Origin: Chitinispirillales bacterium
Lineage (GTDB): Bacteria; Fibrobacterota; Chitinivibrionia; Chitinivibrionales; Chitinispirillaceae
Direction: 5' to 3'
Length of the DNA: 64,000 bases
Assembly (NCBI GenBank): GCA_031254105.1
Contig: JAIRVB010000021.1
Location: forward strand, 186,001-250,000
A program made the position numbers and the translations under genes. Below, piece after piece: positions 23,162-33,467 of this stretch. Each line of letters opens with the position of its first letter. The stretch's first letter is position 1. The notes below the pieces were generated by a model. It was not told the DNA's origin and made no database searches. It saw nothing but the letters and a program-made list of their open reading frames with translations.

Positions 23162-25558
23162 ATGGAGAATGGAAATTTCTTCCACTTAACCTATAAAGGT
23201 TATATGGCCGCAAGTGAAACTCATCGTGAAGCGTTGTGTACTTTAGGGAATGGATATTTTGCGACACGCGGCGCTCACGAGAGTTCCCACGCGGACGGTT
23301 TTCATTATCCAGGCACGTATCTGGCAGGCGGTTATAACCGTTTAAAAAGCACTGTCGCCGGACATGTCGTGGAAAATGAGGATTTAGTCAACTGGCCAAA
23401 CTGGCTTGTGTTGAAACTTCGCGTAGGGGATGGGCAGTGGTTCTCACTTGACCATAGCGAGCTTCTTTTTTATGAACAGACGCTCGATATGAGACATGGA
23501 GTTCTTCATACAAAAATTCGTTTTAAAGATGAGTCTGGCCGCGTCAGCCGTTTGGAATCAGAACGTTTGGTACACATAAAGAATCCCCATATTGCCGCAA
23601 TCCGCTGGAAGTTAACCGCCGAGAACTGGTCAGGCCCGGCTGCGGTAGAGAACGCTATTGACGCAACAGTGACAAACAGCGGTGTAAAACGTTACAGGGA
23701 TCTCAGTTCCACTCATCTGGAAGTCTTACGCTGCGGCGCGTTTTCGGATGACGGGATATTTTTGGAAGCGCAGAGCTGTCAGTCTCATCTGCGCATGGCG
23801 GTTGCGGCGCGCTGCCGGGTATTTAATGATATTGGAGATATGGCGCTCGAACGCACTTCCATAAATAAGGAAAAATATATAGCTCAACAACTCTCATTTG
23901 AATTGCGTGAAGAAACCACAGCAACTGTTGAGAAATATATTTCGATTTACACATCCAGGGATACGGCGATAAGTGAACCTGCTTTTGAGGCTTGCAATGA
24001 GGTTAAACGGCTGTGGACTTTTGAAAAACTTTTCATCTCTCAGCGCAAAGCATGGAAGCACCTCTGGAACCGTTTTGATATTCATGTTGAGAGCGATTTT
24101 GAAAGCCAGCTTTTGATACATCTGCACATATTCCATATTTTGCAGACTGCCTCCCCAAGCACTTATGTTTTAGATGTCGGTATCCCTCCAAGGGGTCTTC
24201 ATGGTGAAGCCTACAGAGGACATATTTTTTGGGATGAGCTCTTTGTGTTCCCGCTTCTCAATTTGCGAAATCCGCTTCTTACCCGTGAATTTCTTCTTTA
24301 CCGGTATCACCGGTTGGAAGAGGCGCGTCACGCGGCTAAAAAAGCTGGCTTTAAAGGCGCAATGTTTCCGTGGCAAAGCGGTTCGGATGGCAGGGAGGAA
24401 AACCAAAAAATCCACCTTAACCCGCAGTCCGGACGCTGGCTGCCGGATGTCACTCATCTGCAGCATCATGTAAATTCAGCGGTGGCCTTTAACGTATGGC
24501 ACTACTATCAGGTTACTGATGACAAGGAGTTTCTCTATTATTTCGGCGCGGAGATAATACTTGAGATCGCCCGGTTTTGGTCATCAAAAGCTCATTTTAA
24601 TCCCAAAAGAGAGCGCTTTGAAATTCACGGGGTTATGGGGCCGGATGAGTACCACACCGCCTATCCCGGCGCGTCAAATCCCGGCATAAACAACAACGCT
24701 TATACAAATTTTATGGCTGCCTGGGTGATAGACAAAGCTTTAAAAACACTGCGAATTTTAGATAAAAGACGCCGCGAAGAACTGCTTGCGGATCTTGAAA
24801 TAGACAATAAAGAGCTTGATCGATGGAATATAGTGTGCGCCCGGATGTTCATCCCTATCAACTGCGGGGTAATAGAACAGTATGAAGGCTTTTGCGAACT
24901 TAAGGAGCTTGATTGGGCCCATTACAGAAAACGGTACGGAGATAATTTCAGGCTTGACAGAATTCTTGAAAGTGAGAATGATTCGGTAAATAATTATCAG
25001 GCTGGGAAACAGGCTGACGCGCTTATGCTTTTTTATCTCTTCTCAATCGAAGAGTTAAGCGAGATGTTCGTAAAAATGGGCTATGACTTTGCGCCGCAAA
25101 CAATTTTGAGCACCATCGACTACTACAAAACCCGTACAGCGCACGGCTCCTCCTTAAGCCGCATTGTATTCTCATGGGTTATATCAAGATCAGACCGCAA
25201 CGGCTCATGGGATATTTTCAAAAATGCCCTTGAAGCCGATTTTAAAGACGCGCTGGGCGGTACAACATCAGAGGGAATTCACCTCGGAGCGATGGCCGGA
25301 ACAGTTGACTTAATACAACGCTGCTACACCGGACTCGAGATAAGAGAAAATGTTCTATATTTCAAACCGCGCCTTCCGAAAACGGTTTCTGAAATCCGCA
25401 TGTCAATACGCTTCCGCAGTCACTGGATTGCAGTGACTATGAACCATAAAACCCTCACCCTCTCTTTTGAAAGAGGGTGGGGTAATCCGATAAGGGTTAA
25501 TGTAGAGGGAGAGGAATTTATCTTCTCCGAGGAAGAAACCCGTTTTTTTAGGTTATGA
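23162..25558 (+). CDS. Glycoside hydrolase family 65 enzyme (disaccharide phosphorylase-like)
   Basis: A 798-residue cytoplasmic protein (no signal peptide) with the GH65 layout: N-terminal beta-sandwich (about 1-270), helical linker, (alpha/alpha)6 barrel (about 310-690) and a small C-terminal beta domain. The general acid is Glu496 in HGVMGPDEYH. Other marks are FWDEL (356-360), KQADALMLFYLF and the phosphate/substrate loop RTAHGSSLSR with GGTTSEGIHLG. Family members phosphorolyse maltose, trehalose, kojibiose or nigerose, and a few are hydrolases. The phosphate-binding-type loop favours a phosphorylase but the substrate is open. No beta-phosphoglucomutase gene adjoins it. GAGG precedes the ATG. 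Confidence 0.88.
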   Translation: MENGNFFHLTYKGYMAASETHREALCTLGNGYFATRGAHESSHADGFHYPGTYLAGGYNRLKSTVAGHVVENEDLVNWPNWLVLKLRVGDGQWFSLDHSELLFYEQTLDMRHGVLHTKIRFKDESGRVSRLESERLVHIKNPHIAAIRWKLTAENWSGPAAVENAIDATVTNSGVKRYRDLSSTHLEVLRCGAFSDDGIFLEAQSCQSHLRMAVAARCRVFNDIGDMALERTSINKEKYIAQQLSFELREETTATVEKYISIYTSRDTAISEPAFEACNEVKRLWTFEKLFISQRKAWKHLWNRFDIHVESDFESQLLIHLHIFHILQTASPSTYVLDVGIPPRGLHGEAYRGHIFWDELFVFPLLNLRNPLLTREFLLYRYHRLEEARHAAKKAGFKGAMFPWQSGSDGREENQKIHLNPQSGRWLPDVTHLQHHVNSAVAFNVWHYYQVTDDKEFLYYFGAEIILEIARFWSSKAHFNPKRERFEIHGVMGPDEYHTAYPGASNPGINNNAYTNFMAAWVIDKALKTLRILDKRRREELLADLEIDNKELDRWNIVCARMFIPINCGVIEQYEGFCELKELDWAHYRKRYGDNFRLDRILESENDSVNNYQAGKQADALMLFYLFSIEELSEMFVKMGYDFAPQTILSTIDYYKTRTAHGSSLSRIVFSWVISRSDRNGSWDIFKNALEADFKDALGGTTSEGIHLGAMAGTVDLIQRCYTGLEIRENVLYFKPRLPKTVSEIRMSIRFRSHWIAVTMNHKTLTLSFERGWGNPIRVNVEGEEFIFSEEETRFFRL

Positions 25559-25662
25559 TTATCAACGCGCGTGCCTGCTGTTCTTACGCAGGGGAACGAT
25601 CATTGACCGTTCCGCTATAACAAACAGGAATATTGGATTGCCTTACAGCTTGATAAATACGA

Positions 25663-25678
25663 TCCCGCCTTCGCGGGA
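25663..25678. repeat. Short GC-rich hairpin of the CCCGC-TTCG-GCGGG type
   Basis: TCCCGC-CTTC-GCGGGA between the convergent GH65 and second prkA genes, followed by AATGACG. The same core, in the reverse sense, appears at 47732-47745. Its position suits a transcript end, but there is no T-run. Confidence 0.45.
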
Positions 25679-25694
25679 ATGACGCTGCTATAGA

Positions 25695-28034
25695 CTACCT
25701 GACGTCAAATTTACGCGCAAGATCATTATCAATAACATATATACATACCTCTTTAGCTCCCTGTTCTGTGTAGTCAAATTTTTTACGCAAGTTGCGTATA
25801 AGGTATTTGACGTCATCTCTGATTCGCTTGTCATAAGTTTTAAAGTCTTTGGCGCCATAATCTTTAATTGCTCTGCGGAAATTTTCATTGTCAAGAAACG
25901 GATCAAGCGCCTTTTCCTTGAGGTTTTGTATAAAGCGTTCCTGCAAAGCTTTAAAGAGCGCGGTCTCAGTAATGGGAAGCCCGCCAAGCATTATGTCCTG
26001 AGTAAGAGTTTTAGAAGTATACTCTTTTTGCGTCTCTTCCCGAAATGACCAGCGTCTGGACGCGCTTATACCCGCTCCAAGAAGGCGGCTTTCAACGCTT
26101 TCAAAGAATTCTTCGTTGATTTTCAGTTTCTCTCCTGTATAAGTACAAGTTTCGTAAGCGGGAGGTTCAAAGTTTACGGCGTATATATAGTTGAGTATAT
26201 CACGCTCAATTTGGTCTTCATTGTAATAATAAAGAGACTCCTTGACTTCCTGCAATACTGTATAATTATACATCCGTAAAAGTGAATCTAAAAAACCTGC
26301 CGGAATTGATCTCATTAAGTCACGTTTTTTGCTCATAAAAAAGTCCACAAGCATGGACATATTTATAAGTTTACCGGAGCGGGAATAGGTGGAGATAAAC
26401 TCATTAAATATTTTAATTGAGTCACGTCCTGATATTCCGCTTATACCCTCGCGGTCTGATTCCCCGATAATCTTACGGCGCCGTTTTGCTGTGAGATTTT
26501 TCCTATCCTCTTCGGAAAGCCATGACGGAATAACTCCTGAATAAATCTCCATCTTAAGCAGCTGTAAGTTTTCGTCACAGTAAAGACTATACTTTCTCGG
26601 ATCACTGATCCAGTCAAGGAGCGCTTCAGACCGGGTGTTCATCCGTGAAGAGATAATAATTCTGGCAAAGTTATTGAGAACTCTTGGCAGAAATGTCTCC
26701 TCTATATTAGCTCCGAACGTATGCCGGTAGATCTTTACCTCTGTAGTAAGATCAAGCACGTAAGGGATATTAATATACTCTATTCTGTCTGAAAAAGAAC
26801 GGAACTCTTTTACATTGTTCTGATCTTCAGGGTTCATGATCGCTAAGAGAAGTGAATTTACATTTTCTTCTATATTGTCAACTTTATGCACCCCTTCGCT
26901 TATGATGTTGTGAAGCTCAATAAGCCTCTCTGTATTATGAGATTTTACATCCATAAGAGCGTAGATGCCGTTATTGGTTTTAGCATAACGGGAATAAAGA
27001 TAATAAACCTCATCTGTTCCATTCAGAAAAGCGTCAAGTTTTCTCTGCACCGCGTGGTTAATTACCACCGGACTTTCCGGAGGTATGTCCCCTGGATTGA
27101 ATACGGAAATACCTTCGCCAAGCCTGCGGTTAAACCGGTAAGGCCGTGCGTAAAGCATTTTATAAACAGCTTCCGAATTTTTAAGTTTATTAAGCAGCGC
27201 GCGGTAAACCCCGCTGCAAAATGTACAGGGTTTGTCTTTAAATACCCAGTGATACTCCTTAGAATGAAAAAGCGCGTCTTTGAAATCGGAATTCGCATAA
27301 AGATCATTGTAAAAGCTTTCCCTGTATTTTTTAGGTATAATTGTCAAAGGGTGATCATGGCTTGGGCACGGAATTTCCAAAGCATTGTCTTTATCAGCGC
27401 TTTTTATTCCCTCGTTAATATTACTGCCGGAAGCTTCTAGAAGAAGAGCAAGCCGTTCCAAAATTGGCTCTGTGTCAAGCACAGGCCCTAAGACGGAAGC
27501 GTCTAAACGCCATACTATCTCATAGCGCATCCCCTGTTCCGAATTTGCGTACGCCTCAAGCTTTCTCAGCAGATTATTGAGGAAAGTACTTTTACCGCAT
27601 CCGGGCGGCCCGTTAAAAATGTAAATCTTATTTTGCTGGCTTCCCCGGCGCATGCCTTCTACCATATGTATAAGACGGTTTGCAAATATCCTGTCCGCGA
27701 AAAACGGCCTGTCAAGCTCATTTTCAAACAAGTGGCTGCAGTCGTAATTAACATAGTTTATCGACTCTGGGTCATTCGGATATTCATCTGTTCCCGGGCC
27801 GATATTTGTCGCAATCAGATCATGGAAAACCTGAAACACACTGCGCAATACCGAACGCGGATTGGAGGCAGCCTCAGCGAGAAACTTCTCAAACGGAATA
27901 GGCTGATGATTACTGCATTCCGTTATCCGTACATTCAGATTGTTAATCGCTTGCTTTATACTGTTATCAACATTTTTAACAAACATTTTAGTTAAATTTT
28001 CTTGATTGAGATTTGTAAGGTATTCTATTCTCAA
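25695..28034 (-). CDS. Second PrkA-like AAA+ serine kinase
   Basis: A 779-residue paralogue of the PrkA family (AAA_PrkA domain plus a C-terminal kinase-like part). Walker A is NGPPGCGKST (141-150). A cysteine/histidine set, Cys223-PSHDH and Cys270-TFC, matches the position of the family's CP..EEPL...CRF region and may bind zinc. The C-terminal EKLKINEEFFESVESRLLG aligns by eye with the equivalent segment of the first PrkA. It is the last gene of the prkA-yeaH-spoVR operon, 45 bases after spoVR. The start is uncertain: TTG at 28034, or the ATG at 27986 (MFVKNVDNS). It is longer and more divergent than the first copy, so it may have a different target. Confidence 0.8.
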   Translation of the reverse strand: MRIEYLTNLNQENLTKMFVKNVDNSIKQAINNLNVRITECSNHQPIPFEKFLAEAASNPRSVLRSVFQVFHDLIATNIGPGTDEYPNDPESINYVNYDCSHLFENELDRPFFADRIFANRLIHMVEGMRRGSQQNKIYIFNGPPGCGKSTFLNNLLRKLEAYANSEQGMRYEIVWRLDASVLGPVLDTEPILERLALLLEASGSNINEGIKSADKDNALEIPCPSHDHPLTIIPKKYRESFYNDLYANSDFKDALFHSKEYHWVFKDKPCTFCSGVYRALLNKLKNSEAVYKMLYARPYRFNRRLGEGISVFNPGDIPPESPVVINHAVQRKLDAFLNGTDEVYYLYSRYAKTNNGIYALMDVKSHNTERLIELHNIISEGVHKVDNIEENVNSLLLAIMNPEDQNNVKEFRSFSDRIEYINIPYVLDLTTEVKIYRHTFGANIEETFLPRVLNNFARIIISSRMNTRSEALLDWISDPRKYSLYCDENLQLLKMEIYSGVIPSWLSEEDRKNLTAKRRRKIIGESDREGISGISGRDSIKIFNEFISTYSRSGKLINMSMLVDFFMSKKRDLMRSIPAGFLDSLLRMYNYTVLQEVKESLYYYNEDQIERDILNYIYAVNFEPPAYETCTYTGEKLKINEEFFESVESRLLGAGISASRRWSFREETQKEYTSKTLTQDIMLGGLPITETALFKALQERFIQNLKEKALDPFLDNENFRRAIKDYGAKDFKTYDKRIRDDVKYLIRNLRKKFDYTEQGAKEVCIYVIDNDLARKFDVR

Positions 28035-28079
28035 ATGATATGTTTTTGTATCCGTTTATATCACTTTAATTATTGTCCT

Positions 28080-29717
28080 TTATGTGAGGATTTTACGTGA
28101 AAGATTCCGGTTTTTCATAGTATACAGTACTCTTTGCCAATTGAGTTCCCTACTGTTGCCATCCTCCCCCTTACGCAAATTCCTGCCATCGCTCCGCGAC
28201 TCTCCCCTCTCTACCTCACTTGTCTCAAGCTGCACAGGGCCATCCCACAGGAACTCAAGGCCAAGCATGACATTAGATATAAATTCCGCCACAAGCGGCT
28301 TACCCTCAAAGTGATGGTACAGGTACAGAGTATTGTTTGCGTTACGTTCAGGGTCTACCGTAATAAACGGCGGATGATATAAACTGTCCTGAAGCATTTT
28401 GCAGTAATCTCCTGCGTTGCGGCTCTTGACATAGTATTCATACACCATTTTGTTTGAATTAAGCCGCTTACCGGCTACAAATAAATCATGCTTTGTCACG
28501 AAATCCTGATCAACAAAAGTGTCAATAAAAAGATAATCGCACATGTTGTTTCTTACGTCAAATATTTTTTCAATACCTTTACCTTCAGCTTTGTCGTAAC
28601 GCTCTCTTTCACGAATTGAGGATATACGCTGAAAATCTTGAGACAGTTTCCCCTTATCAGCCAACTCTTCTATATATTGGAAAATTCGGATACCCAAGGC
28701 GTAGGGATTGAGTCCAACGCGGGGCATACTAGCTATTCCCGCATGCAAACGTGCAAAGTCTACTTCATGACCTAAAATACGGTCATCGCTTAAAAAAAGT
28801 TTCTCATGCCAGTAACTTGCCCAACCCTCATTCATGATTTTTGTTCTGATTTGAGGCTGAAAGAAAAGTGATGTTTTGCGCACCAATTCTATAACAGATT
28901 TCATCCATTGATTTTTTCCCCGGTTAAGATTTTCGGAGTGACGCAGAACATACTGCATAATGTCAAGGTTGCGTTCATTGCGTGAAATGTTTGCCTTTTC
29001 ATATAAAGATGAAAACTCAGGATACTTTTTGTGAACATCGCTGAAAAAAACCTGTTCCGCAATAGTACTGTCCTGACGGACGCAGGCGTTATACCGTTCC
29101 ACTTCCTTTATATACTCCGTCATTGGTATCTTTTTAACAGATTGTAAAAAAATATCAAAGTAATAGTCAAGGGGAGTTGCGGAAGATACACCGCTGTTGT
29201 CAATACGCGACAACTCGGAATGATATCCCACCAGATTGTCTATAGATCTGGAGAACTCTATCACATAATCTACCCACCGCCCCTTCTCCGAACGCAGTTT
29301 GGCGATAGTGCGTTTATCGGAGAGAGCCTGACCTGTAAAGTCAAAGTCCCATGTATTACGGAAATACTGATTACATCTGAAAAAATCTATATGTCCGAGA
29401 ACGTGATAGAAAATCATCACGTTCATCCAATCCGGGTTATTGTCATTGTAGAATGAGATAGCCGGACGGGTGTTAATTACCGTTTCATACGGGTTATTAG
29501 GATATAGTTCATAACGTCCCTTTTCCTTAAGACATTCCACATCATGTACCCAGTAGTCGTAAAGGGTAGGTATCATGTACTTGGGTGTCAATTCGATAAG
29601 GTCGCGGTTAGTAACTATATATTCCAAAGTCTCATCGCCAAACCGCAGTCCGGCATCGTAAGCTCTCTCCTTACAGCCTTCCATGATACGTTTGGTTTTC
29701 TGATCTACTAATTCCAT
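28080..29717 (-). CDS. spoVR: SpoVR family protein
   Basis: A 545-residue soluble SpoVR-family protein (usual length about 470-520). Marks include FGDETLEYIVTNRDLIELTP near the start, PDWMNVMIFYHVLGHIDFFR (His-rich), the long central helical part, NPYALGIRIFQYIEELADKG, and the C-terminal KWQRVLYTMK-type ending (NWQRVLYTMKNRNLSR). SpoVR proteins nearly always travel with PrkA and YeaH/YhbH and are linked to sporulation, stationary-phase or stress survival. The biochemical activity is unknown. The gene starts in a TAATG overlap with the yeaH stop, a sign of translational coupling. Confidence 0.93.
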   Translation of the reverse strand: MELVDQKTKRIMEGCKERAYDAGLRFGDETLEYIVTNRDLIELTPKYMIPTLYDYWVHDVECLKEKGRYELYPNNPYETVINTRPAISFYNDNNPDWMNVMIFYHVLGHIDFFRCNQYFRNTWDFDFTGQALSDKRTIAKLRSEKGRWVDYVIEFSRSIDNLVGYHSELSRIDNSGVSSATPLDYYFDIFLQSVKKIPMTEYIKEVERYNACVRQDSTIAEQVFFSDVHKKYPEFSSLYEKANISRNERNLDIMQYVLRHSENLNRGKNQWMKSVIELVRKTSLFFQPQIRTKIMNEGWASYWHEKLFLSDDRILGHEVDFARLHAGIASMPRVGLNPYALGIRIFQYIEELADKGKLSQDFQRISSIRERERYDKAEGKGIEKIFDVRNNMCDYLFIDTFVDQDFVTKHDLFVAGKRLNSNKMVYEYYVKSRNAGDYCKMLQDSLYHPPFITVDPERNANNTLYLYHHFEGKPLVAEFISNVMLGLEFLWDGPVQLETSEVERGESRSDGRNLRKGEDGNSRELNWQRVLYTMKNRNLSRKILT

Positions 29718-31108
29718 TATGTTACACTTTCCGTGGAAAGAAGCTGTTTTATACCTTCTATCAAGCGAGATTCATCCGCGTTTTCGTTAATAACATCCAT
29801 GCGCAGATAATCGGAGAACTCACTGAGAACCCCTGAGTCTTCCAGATATTTTTGCACCTCTGTTTTCTGCCCCGCGCTGTAGCTGTGCTCAGCTATCGTT
29901 ATACCTACACGGCTCGCGTAGGAGAGAATTTTTTTTAGTTCAGGGATGGCTTTTTCACCTACCGCGTCCCAGTCATCGCCATCTGTACCCTGAAAAACAA
30001 AAATGTTATACTCCTGGGCTAGATTTTCCTTTTCGACAATTTCATTTATAAATTCATAGCCGGTTGAAACCTGAGTGCCGCCTGCGACTTTTGAGTTGTA
30101 ATAAGTATAAAAGTCGGGAACTTCCCGCGCTTCGGTATCATGAACTATAAATCGGGTTTCAACCCTCTTTGAATATTGATAAAGAAGCCAACTGTAGATT
30201 AGCACATGCTGCGCTACTACAAGCTCAGTACATTTACCTGCCATAGAACCGGAATAGTCCCTGAGAAAAAAGACCATCGCCTGCGACTCGTAATCTTTCT
30301 CGCGTGACAATACCCTGTATATTTTGTCTTTAGGCGACACTAAAAACTCAGAAGTGTCAATAGTTGCCATATCTGATATACGTTCCAGGCCGATATTAGT
30401 TTCAATCACTTTGCGTAGGGTTGCTTTCTTATCAAGCACTTGCCCAAACCCGCGGTTCTTATCAGTAATATCATAGATAAATCTTGTAAGCGCGCGTTTG
30501 GTTCCGCGGTCCTTAAGGTTTGGAAGCGCGAATTGCTGAGTAAGAACACGCCCGAGATCGTAAGCGCTCGATTCCATCTCGTGTCCGGAACCATTACCCT
30601 GCCCGGCGCCGTTTCCATCACCCTGCTGCTCAGGACGAATCGGCTGCTCACCAATGACCTCTCCCTCGTCCCCTTGTCCGCTTCCCCCAGCCTGACCTTC
30701 CTGCGTTGGGTCGCTTACAGAATCATGAATAAGTTTCTCTTCAACAGTTGACGGAACAATAACAACAGAATCGTTTGCGCCCCGGCCGGGCTTAAAGAGA
30801 CGTCCCACACGAATTTTGCGTGGAAATCCATCTTGTTCCCGTTGTTTATCCCGTTCCAGAAGTTCATCAATTGTAGAGGCGCCGACCGCATTTATAAATG
30901 ATTGTTTATCAATGCCGCTAAACGCCTCAAAGTCATTTAAGGTATAGAGACCGGGCAGAGCGTGGCGCCGCTCTACCCCATTCTCGATAACAGGCTCATG
31001 GCTTTCCTGACTGGTAACTTTCTCAAATTCCATGGCCTCTTTACGTCTTTGATCACCATAATCATTATGTAAAGCATTACTCATTATAGCTGTTACCTCA
31101 ATTCTCAT
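29717..31108 (-). CDS. yeaH: YeaH/YhbH family protein (DUF444, von Willebrand A-like)
   Basis: A 463-residue DUF444 protein. Residues about 130-180 are a low-complexity Gly/Gln/Glu linker. The C-terminal half is a VWA-like fold with the metal-site motif DYSGSMAG (284-291) and the later TDGDDWD. It works with PrkA and SpoVR in the conserved stress trio. The start may be the ATG at 31108 or the second one at 31084 (MSNALHNDYG), which has GAGG about 11 bases upstream. The gene overlaps the end of prkA by 11 bases and its stop overlaps the spoVR start. Confidence 0.92.
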   Translation of the reverse strand: MRIEVTAIMSNALHNDYGDQRRKEAMEFEKVTSQESHEPVIENGVERRHALPGLYTLNDFEAFSGIDKQSFINAVGASTIDELLERDKQREQDGFPRKIRVGRLFKPGRGANDSVVIVPSTVEEKLIHDSVSDPTQEGQAGGSGQGDEGEVIGEQPIRPEQQGDGNGAGQGNGSGHEMESSAYDLGRVLTQQFALPNLKDRGTKRALTRFIYDITDKNRGFGQVLDKKATLRKVIETNIGLERISDMATIDTSEFLVSPKDKIYRVLSREKDYESQAMVFFLRDYSGSMAGKCTELVVAQHVLIYSWLLYQYSKRVETRFIVHDTEAREVPDFYTYYNSKVAGGTQVSTGYEFINEIVEKENLAQEYNIFVFQGTDGDDWDAVGEKAIPELKKILSYASRVGITIAEHSYSAGQKTEVQKYLEDSGVLSEFSDYLRMDVINENADESRLIEGIKQLLSTESVT

Positions 31109-33158
31109 CTTCCTGCGTACAGAAGTACTCTATTGTTTTCTGCGCGCATGTGGTACAGTAGTTGAGTTTCTCAAACATCGTTTCTACCATCCGGTCGTAA
31201 AGCTTCTGGTTCTCATCGTTTGTCCTGTTGGCAAGCGCGCCCACAAGACTTCCCGCTCCGGCTATGTCGCTTTTAAGCCTGACATCCGTTACAGCTTTAA
31301 CAAGTTCAAGATTATCCATGAAATCATATCCGGGATTGAGAGATATTTTTTGTCCGTAAATTTTTCTTATTGAAGTACGGAACGTGTCTCTCTGCTCTCT
31401 GGTTTTGAGTCCCAGTCTTTCCTCAACGCTGTTAATGTAACGTTCATCAATTTTGAGCGCCTTGAGCTCGCCGTTTTGCGGATCCTTATATTTCCACATA
31501 CGGTCCGGGCCCAAATTTTCCGCGTCAATACCGATGATCATATTGACATAGTTCATTACGTCTTTACGGATCGCCTGCGGTTCGTCCATGTAGGCGTTAA
31601 ACATCTCAGTCATAACCCTTTCGCGGTATAGACCTTTTGCTACCTTGAGGTCTTCAAGGTACTTCTTGCGGTCATTGGGATCCGGCACATAGTCAAGCAC
31701 TACCCTTTCACACGCTTTAAACACATCGTAAGAGAACATGCACCGTCCTTCATTAGTTTCGCTGCTTTCAATCAAGAGCTGAATAGCGCGGCCAAGGTTT
31801 CTCTGTCCCATTCCCTTTTGTCCGAACCTCTTCACAATGGATGGGTCTTGATTAAGGGTATCTATAACCTCAGCCAGAGTTTTTATACTCTTTTCCCCCG
31901 CAACTTCCCCCGCGGAAAGCTTGAGCATCTCAATAGGCGTAAGCTTCTCGGAACGCGGCAGACGGGTAAGCACAACCGCTACCGAAGCGGCGTAGTTAAG
32001 GTTAGGGTCTTGGTGCAATTTCTCCCTGTTGAGAGTCGTACGCGCTTCAGAGCCTATTGTATACTTAGTCAATGATGTTTGCAGTCTGTAATTTGTATTG
32101 TGAGAAACATAACAGATTCTGCATCGGTCAATAATCGGAGCTTCCTCTTTTTCAGAAAGAAATCTGTTAAATTCAGAGTTATTTGATGTGGCGATAATAA
32201 GCGTATCTATCGGCCACTTGAAACCGTCAATCTCAATCGTACGGTTCTGAATTACTCCAAGATATACCTGTACCAGGTCTTTCTTATTCTTATAAATTTC
32301 ATCACTGAAATGGATGCCGCCTCCGGCTACTCTGGCAAGCGCTCCACGGCGCAAGTCAAATCTGTAAGGGTTGTTGGTATCCGAAATGTGAAGAAGCCTC
32401 TGAATAGATTCTTCACCTAAAAGGTCTACCGCGGAGGATGTCATCTTATCCTTAGCGGGATATTTTCCTGTTATTGTTCCCAGACTCTCAGAAAGAGGTA
32501 CAGATAAAATCTCTATAAAGGAAAGCATATCCTCAACTTTACCGTCAGTATGCTCTCTGATCTCATTCCAGATATAGCCGCTGCAAGCTCCAAGGGCTCT
32601 GTAGTTCTGATATAATTTCTCAATCTCTTCATCGCTGAATCCGCCTAATTTCGTAAGAATCTCCTGAGACGCGCCTCTTGTATCAGCCATGTTCATAGCT
32701 AAGATCATTGGGTCTTCATACGTCTGCGATTCAATAGTTTTAATCTTTCCATATGAACCCAGTTTATCAAGATTGACGAATTTAAAACTATATTTACGGT
32801 TGTTTTCCTGAGCAAGAAATTCTCTGTAACGGGTGCAGAGGAATTCAACGAAAAATGTTTTTCCGTTCCCTGGTTCGCCAACAAGAACGAAAGCCATTTC
32901 AGCCGATGAACCGTTTTCCGCCGCGTCTTTTACATAGGATACAAAGCTGTTAATTTCGTCATACATCCCGATTACCGGTTTTTTTCCGGTGCGAAAGATG
33001 CTGAAGTCATAAGTTGTCTTTCCATTGACTACAACTTTGTCAATCGGGCTTTCCAAAATCATTCGCGCTACGCCCTGGAACGCGTTTTCAAATACCCGCT
33101 CTTTTTTCTTAACTGCTGTCAGATGATGAAGCAGACCGCCGAGGTTCTGTGAACCCAT
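31098..33158 (-). CDS. prkA: PrkA-type AAA+ serine protein kinase
   Basis: A 686-residue protein, the usual PrkA length. The ATG at 33158 (MGSQNLGGLLHHL) is chosen because GGAGG lies 7-8 bases upstream; a TTG eight codons earlier is less likely. Walker A is GEPGNGKT (94-101), followed by the AAA_PrkA core (CRICYVSHN; DLRRGALARVAGGGIHFSDE is the Walker-B region) and the C-terminal kinase-like domain. PrkA phosphorylates serine in partner proteins or acts as a protease-like AAA machine in stress and developmental responses. It heads a four-gene operon with yeaH, spoVR and a second PrkA. Confidence 0.93.
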   Translation of the reverse strand: MGSQNLGGLLHHLTAVKKKERVFENAFQGVARMILESPIDKVVVNGKTTYDFSIFRTGKKPVIGMYDEINSFVSYVKDAAENGSSAEMAFVLVGEPGNGKTFFVEFLCTRYREFLAQENNRKYSFKFVNLDKLGSYGKIKTIESQTYEDPMILAMNMADTRGASQEILTKLGGFSDEEIEKLYQNYRALGACSGYIWNEIREHTDGKVEDMLSFIEILSVPLSESLGTITGKYPAKDKMTSSAVDLLGEESIQRLLHISDTNNPYRFDLRRGALARVAGGGIHFSDEIYKNKKDLVQVYLGVIQNRTIEIDGFKWPIDTLIIATSNNSEFNRFLSEKEEAPIIDRCRICYVSHNTNYRLQTSLTKYTIGSEARTTLNREKLHQDPNLNYAASVAVVLTRLPRSEKLTPIEMLKLSAGEVAGEKSIKTLAEVIDTLNQDPSIVKRFGQKGMGQRNLGRAIQLLIESSETNEGRCMFSYDVFKACERVVLDYVPDPNDRKKYLEDLKVAKGLYRERVMTEMFNAYMDEPQAIRKDVMNYVNMIIGIDAENLGPDRMWKYKDPQNGELKALKIDERYINSVEERLGLKTREQRDTFRTSIRKIYGQKISLNPGYDFMDNLELVKAVTDVRLKSDIAGAGSLVGALANRTNDENQKLYDRMVETMFEKLNYCTTCAQKTIEYFCTQEDEN

Positions 33159-33467
33159 ATTTTTTCCTCCCGAAAGCGTCAATGTTGTATCCGTTTTGGG
33201 CTTGTTTCGCCTTCTCTAATCGGATTTTTTTCAGTTAGTTAGTTATCAGTTGTCAGTCAATTATTTGTAGAAACTCTTGTGTAGAACCACATAATAGAAA
33301 TTCTGTCCGCGCACTTTGAAATAAACGAAATGGTGTGTGTTTTATTGTCTTGTTTTTTGAGTTTTAGATTATAATGTTATATAAAATGTGCGCTTGTTGT
33401 TTGTATACGGTTACTATGGGGGGAATATTTTGAGAGGTGGTAAAACGACGGATATAGTTTTTTAGAT
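33159..33467. other. Upstream region of the prkA operon
   Basis: Holds the GGAGG ribosome-binding site at 33166-33170 (minus strand) and presumably the operon promoter. A TTGACT (minus strand, around 33246-33251) is a possible -35 box, but no convincing -10 follows at the right distance. A short GTTAGTTAGTTATCAG repetition lies at 33235-33252. No gene is seen. Confidence 0.35.
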
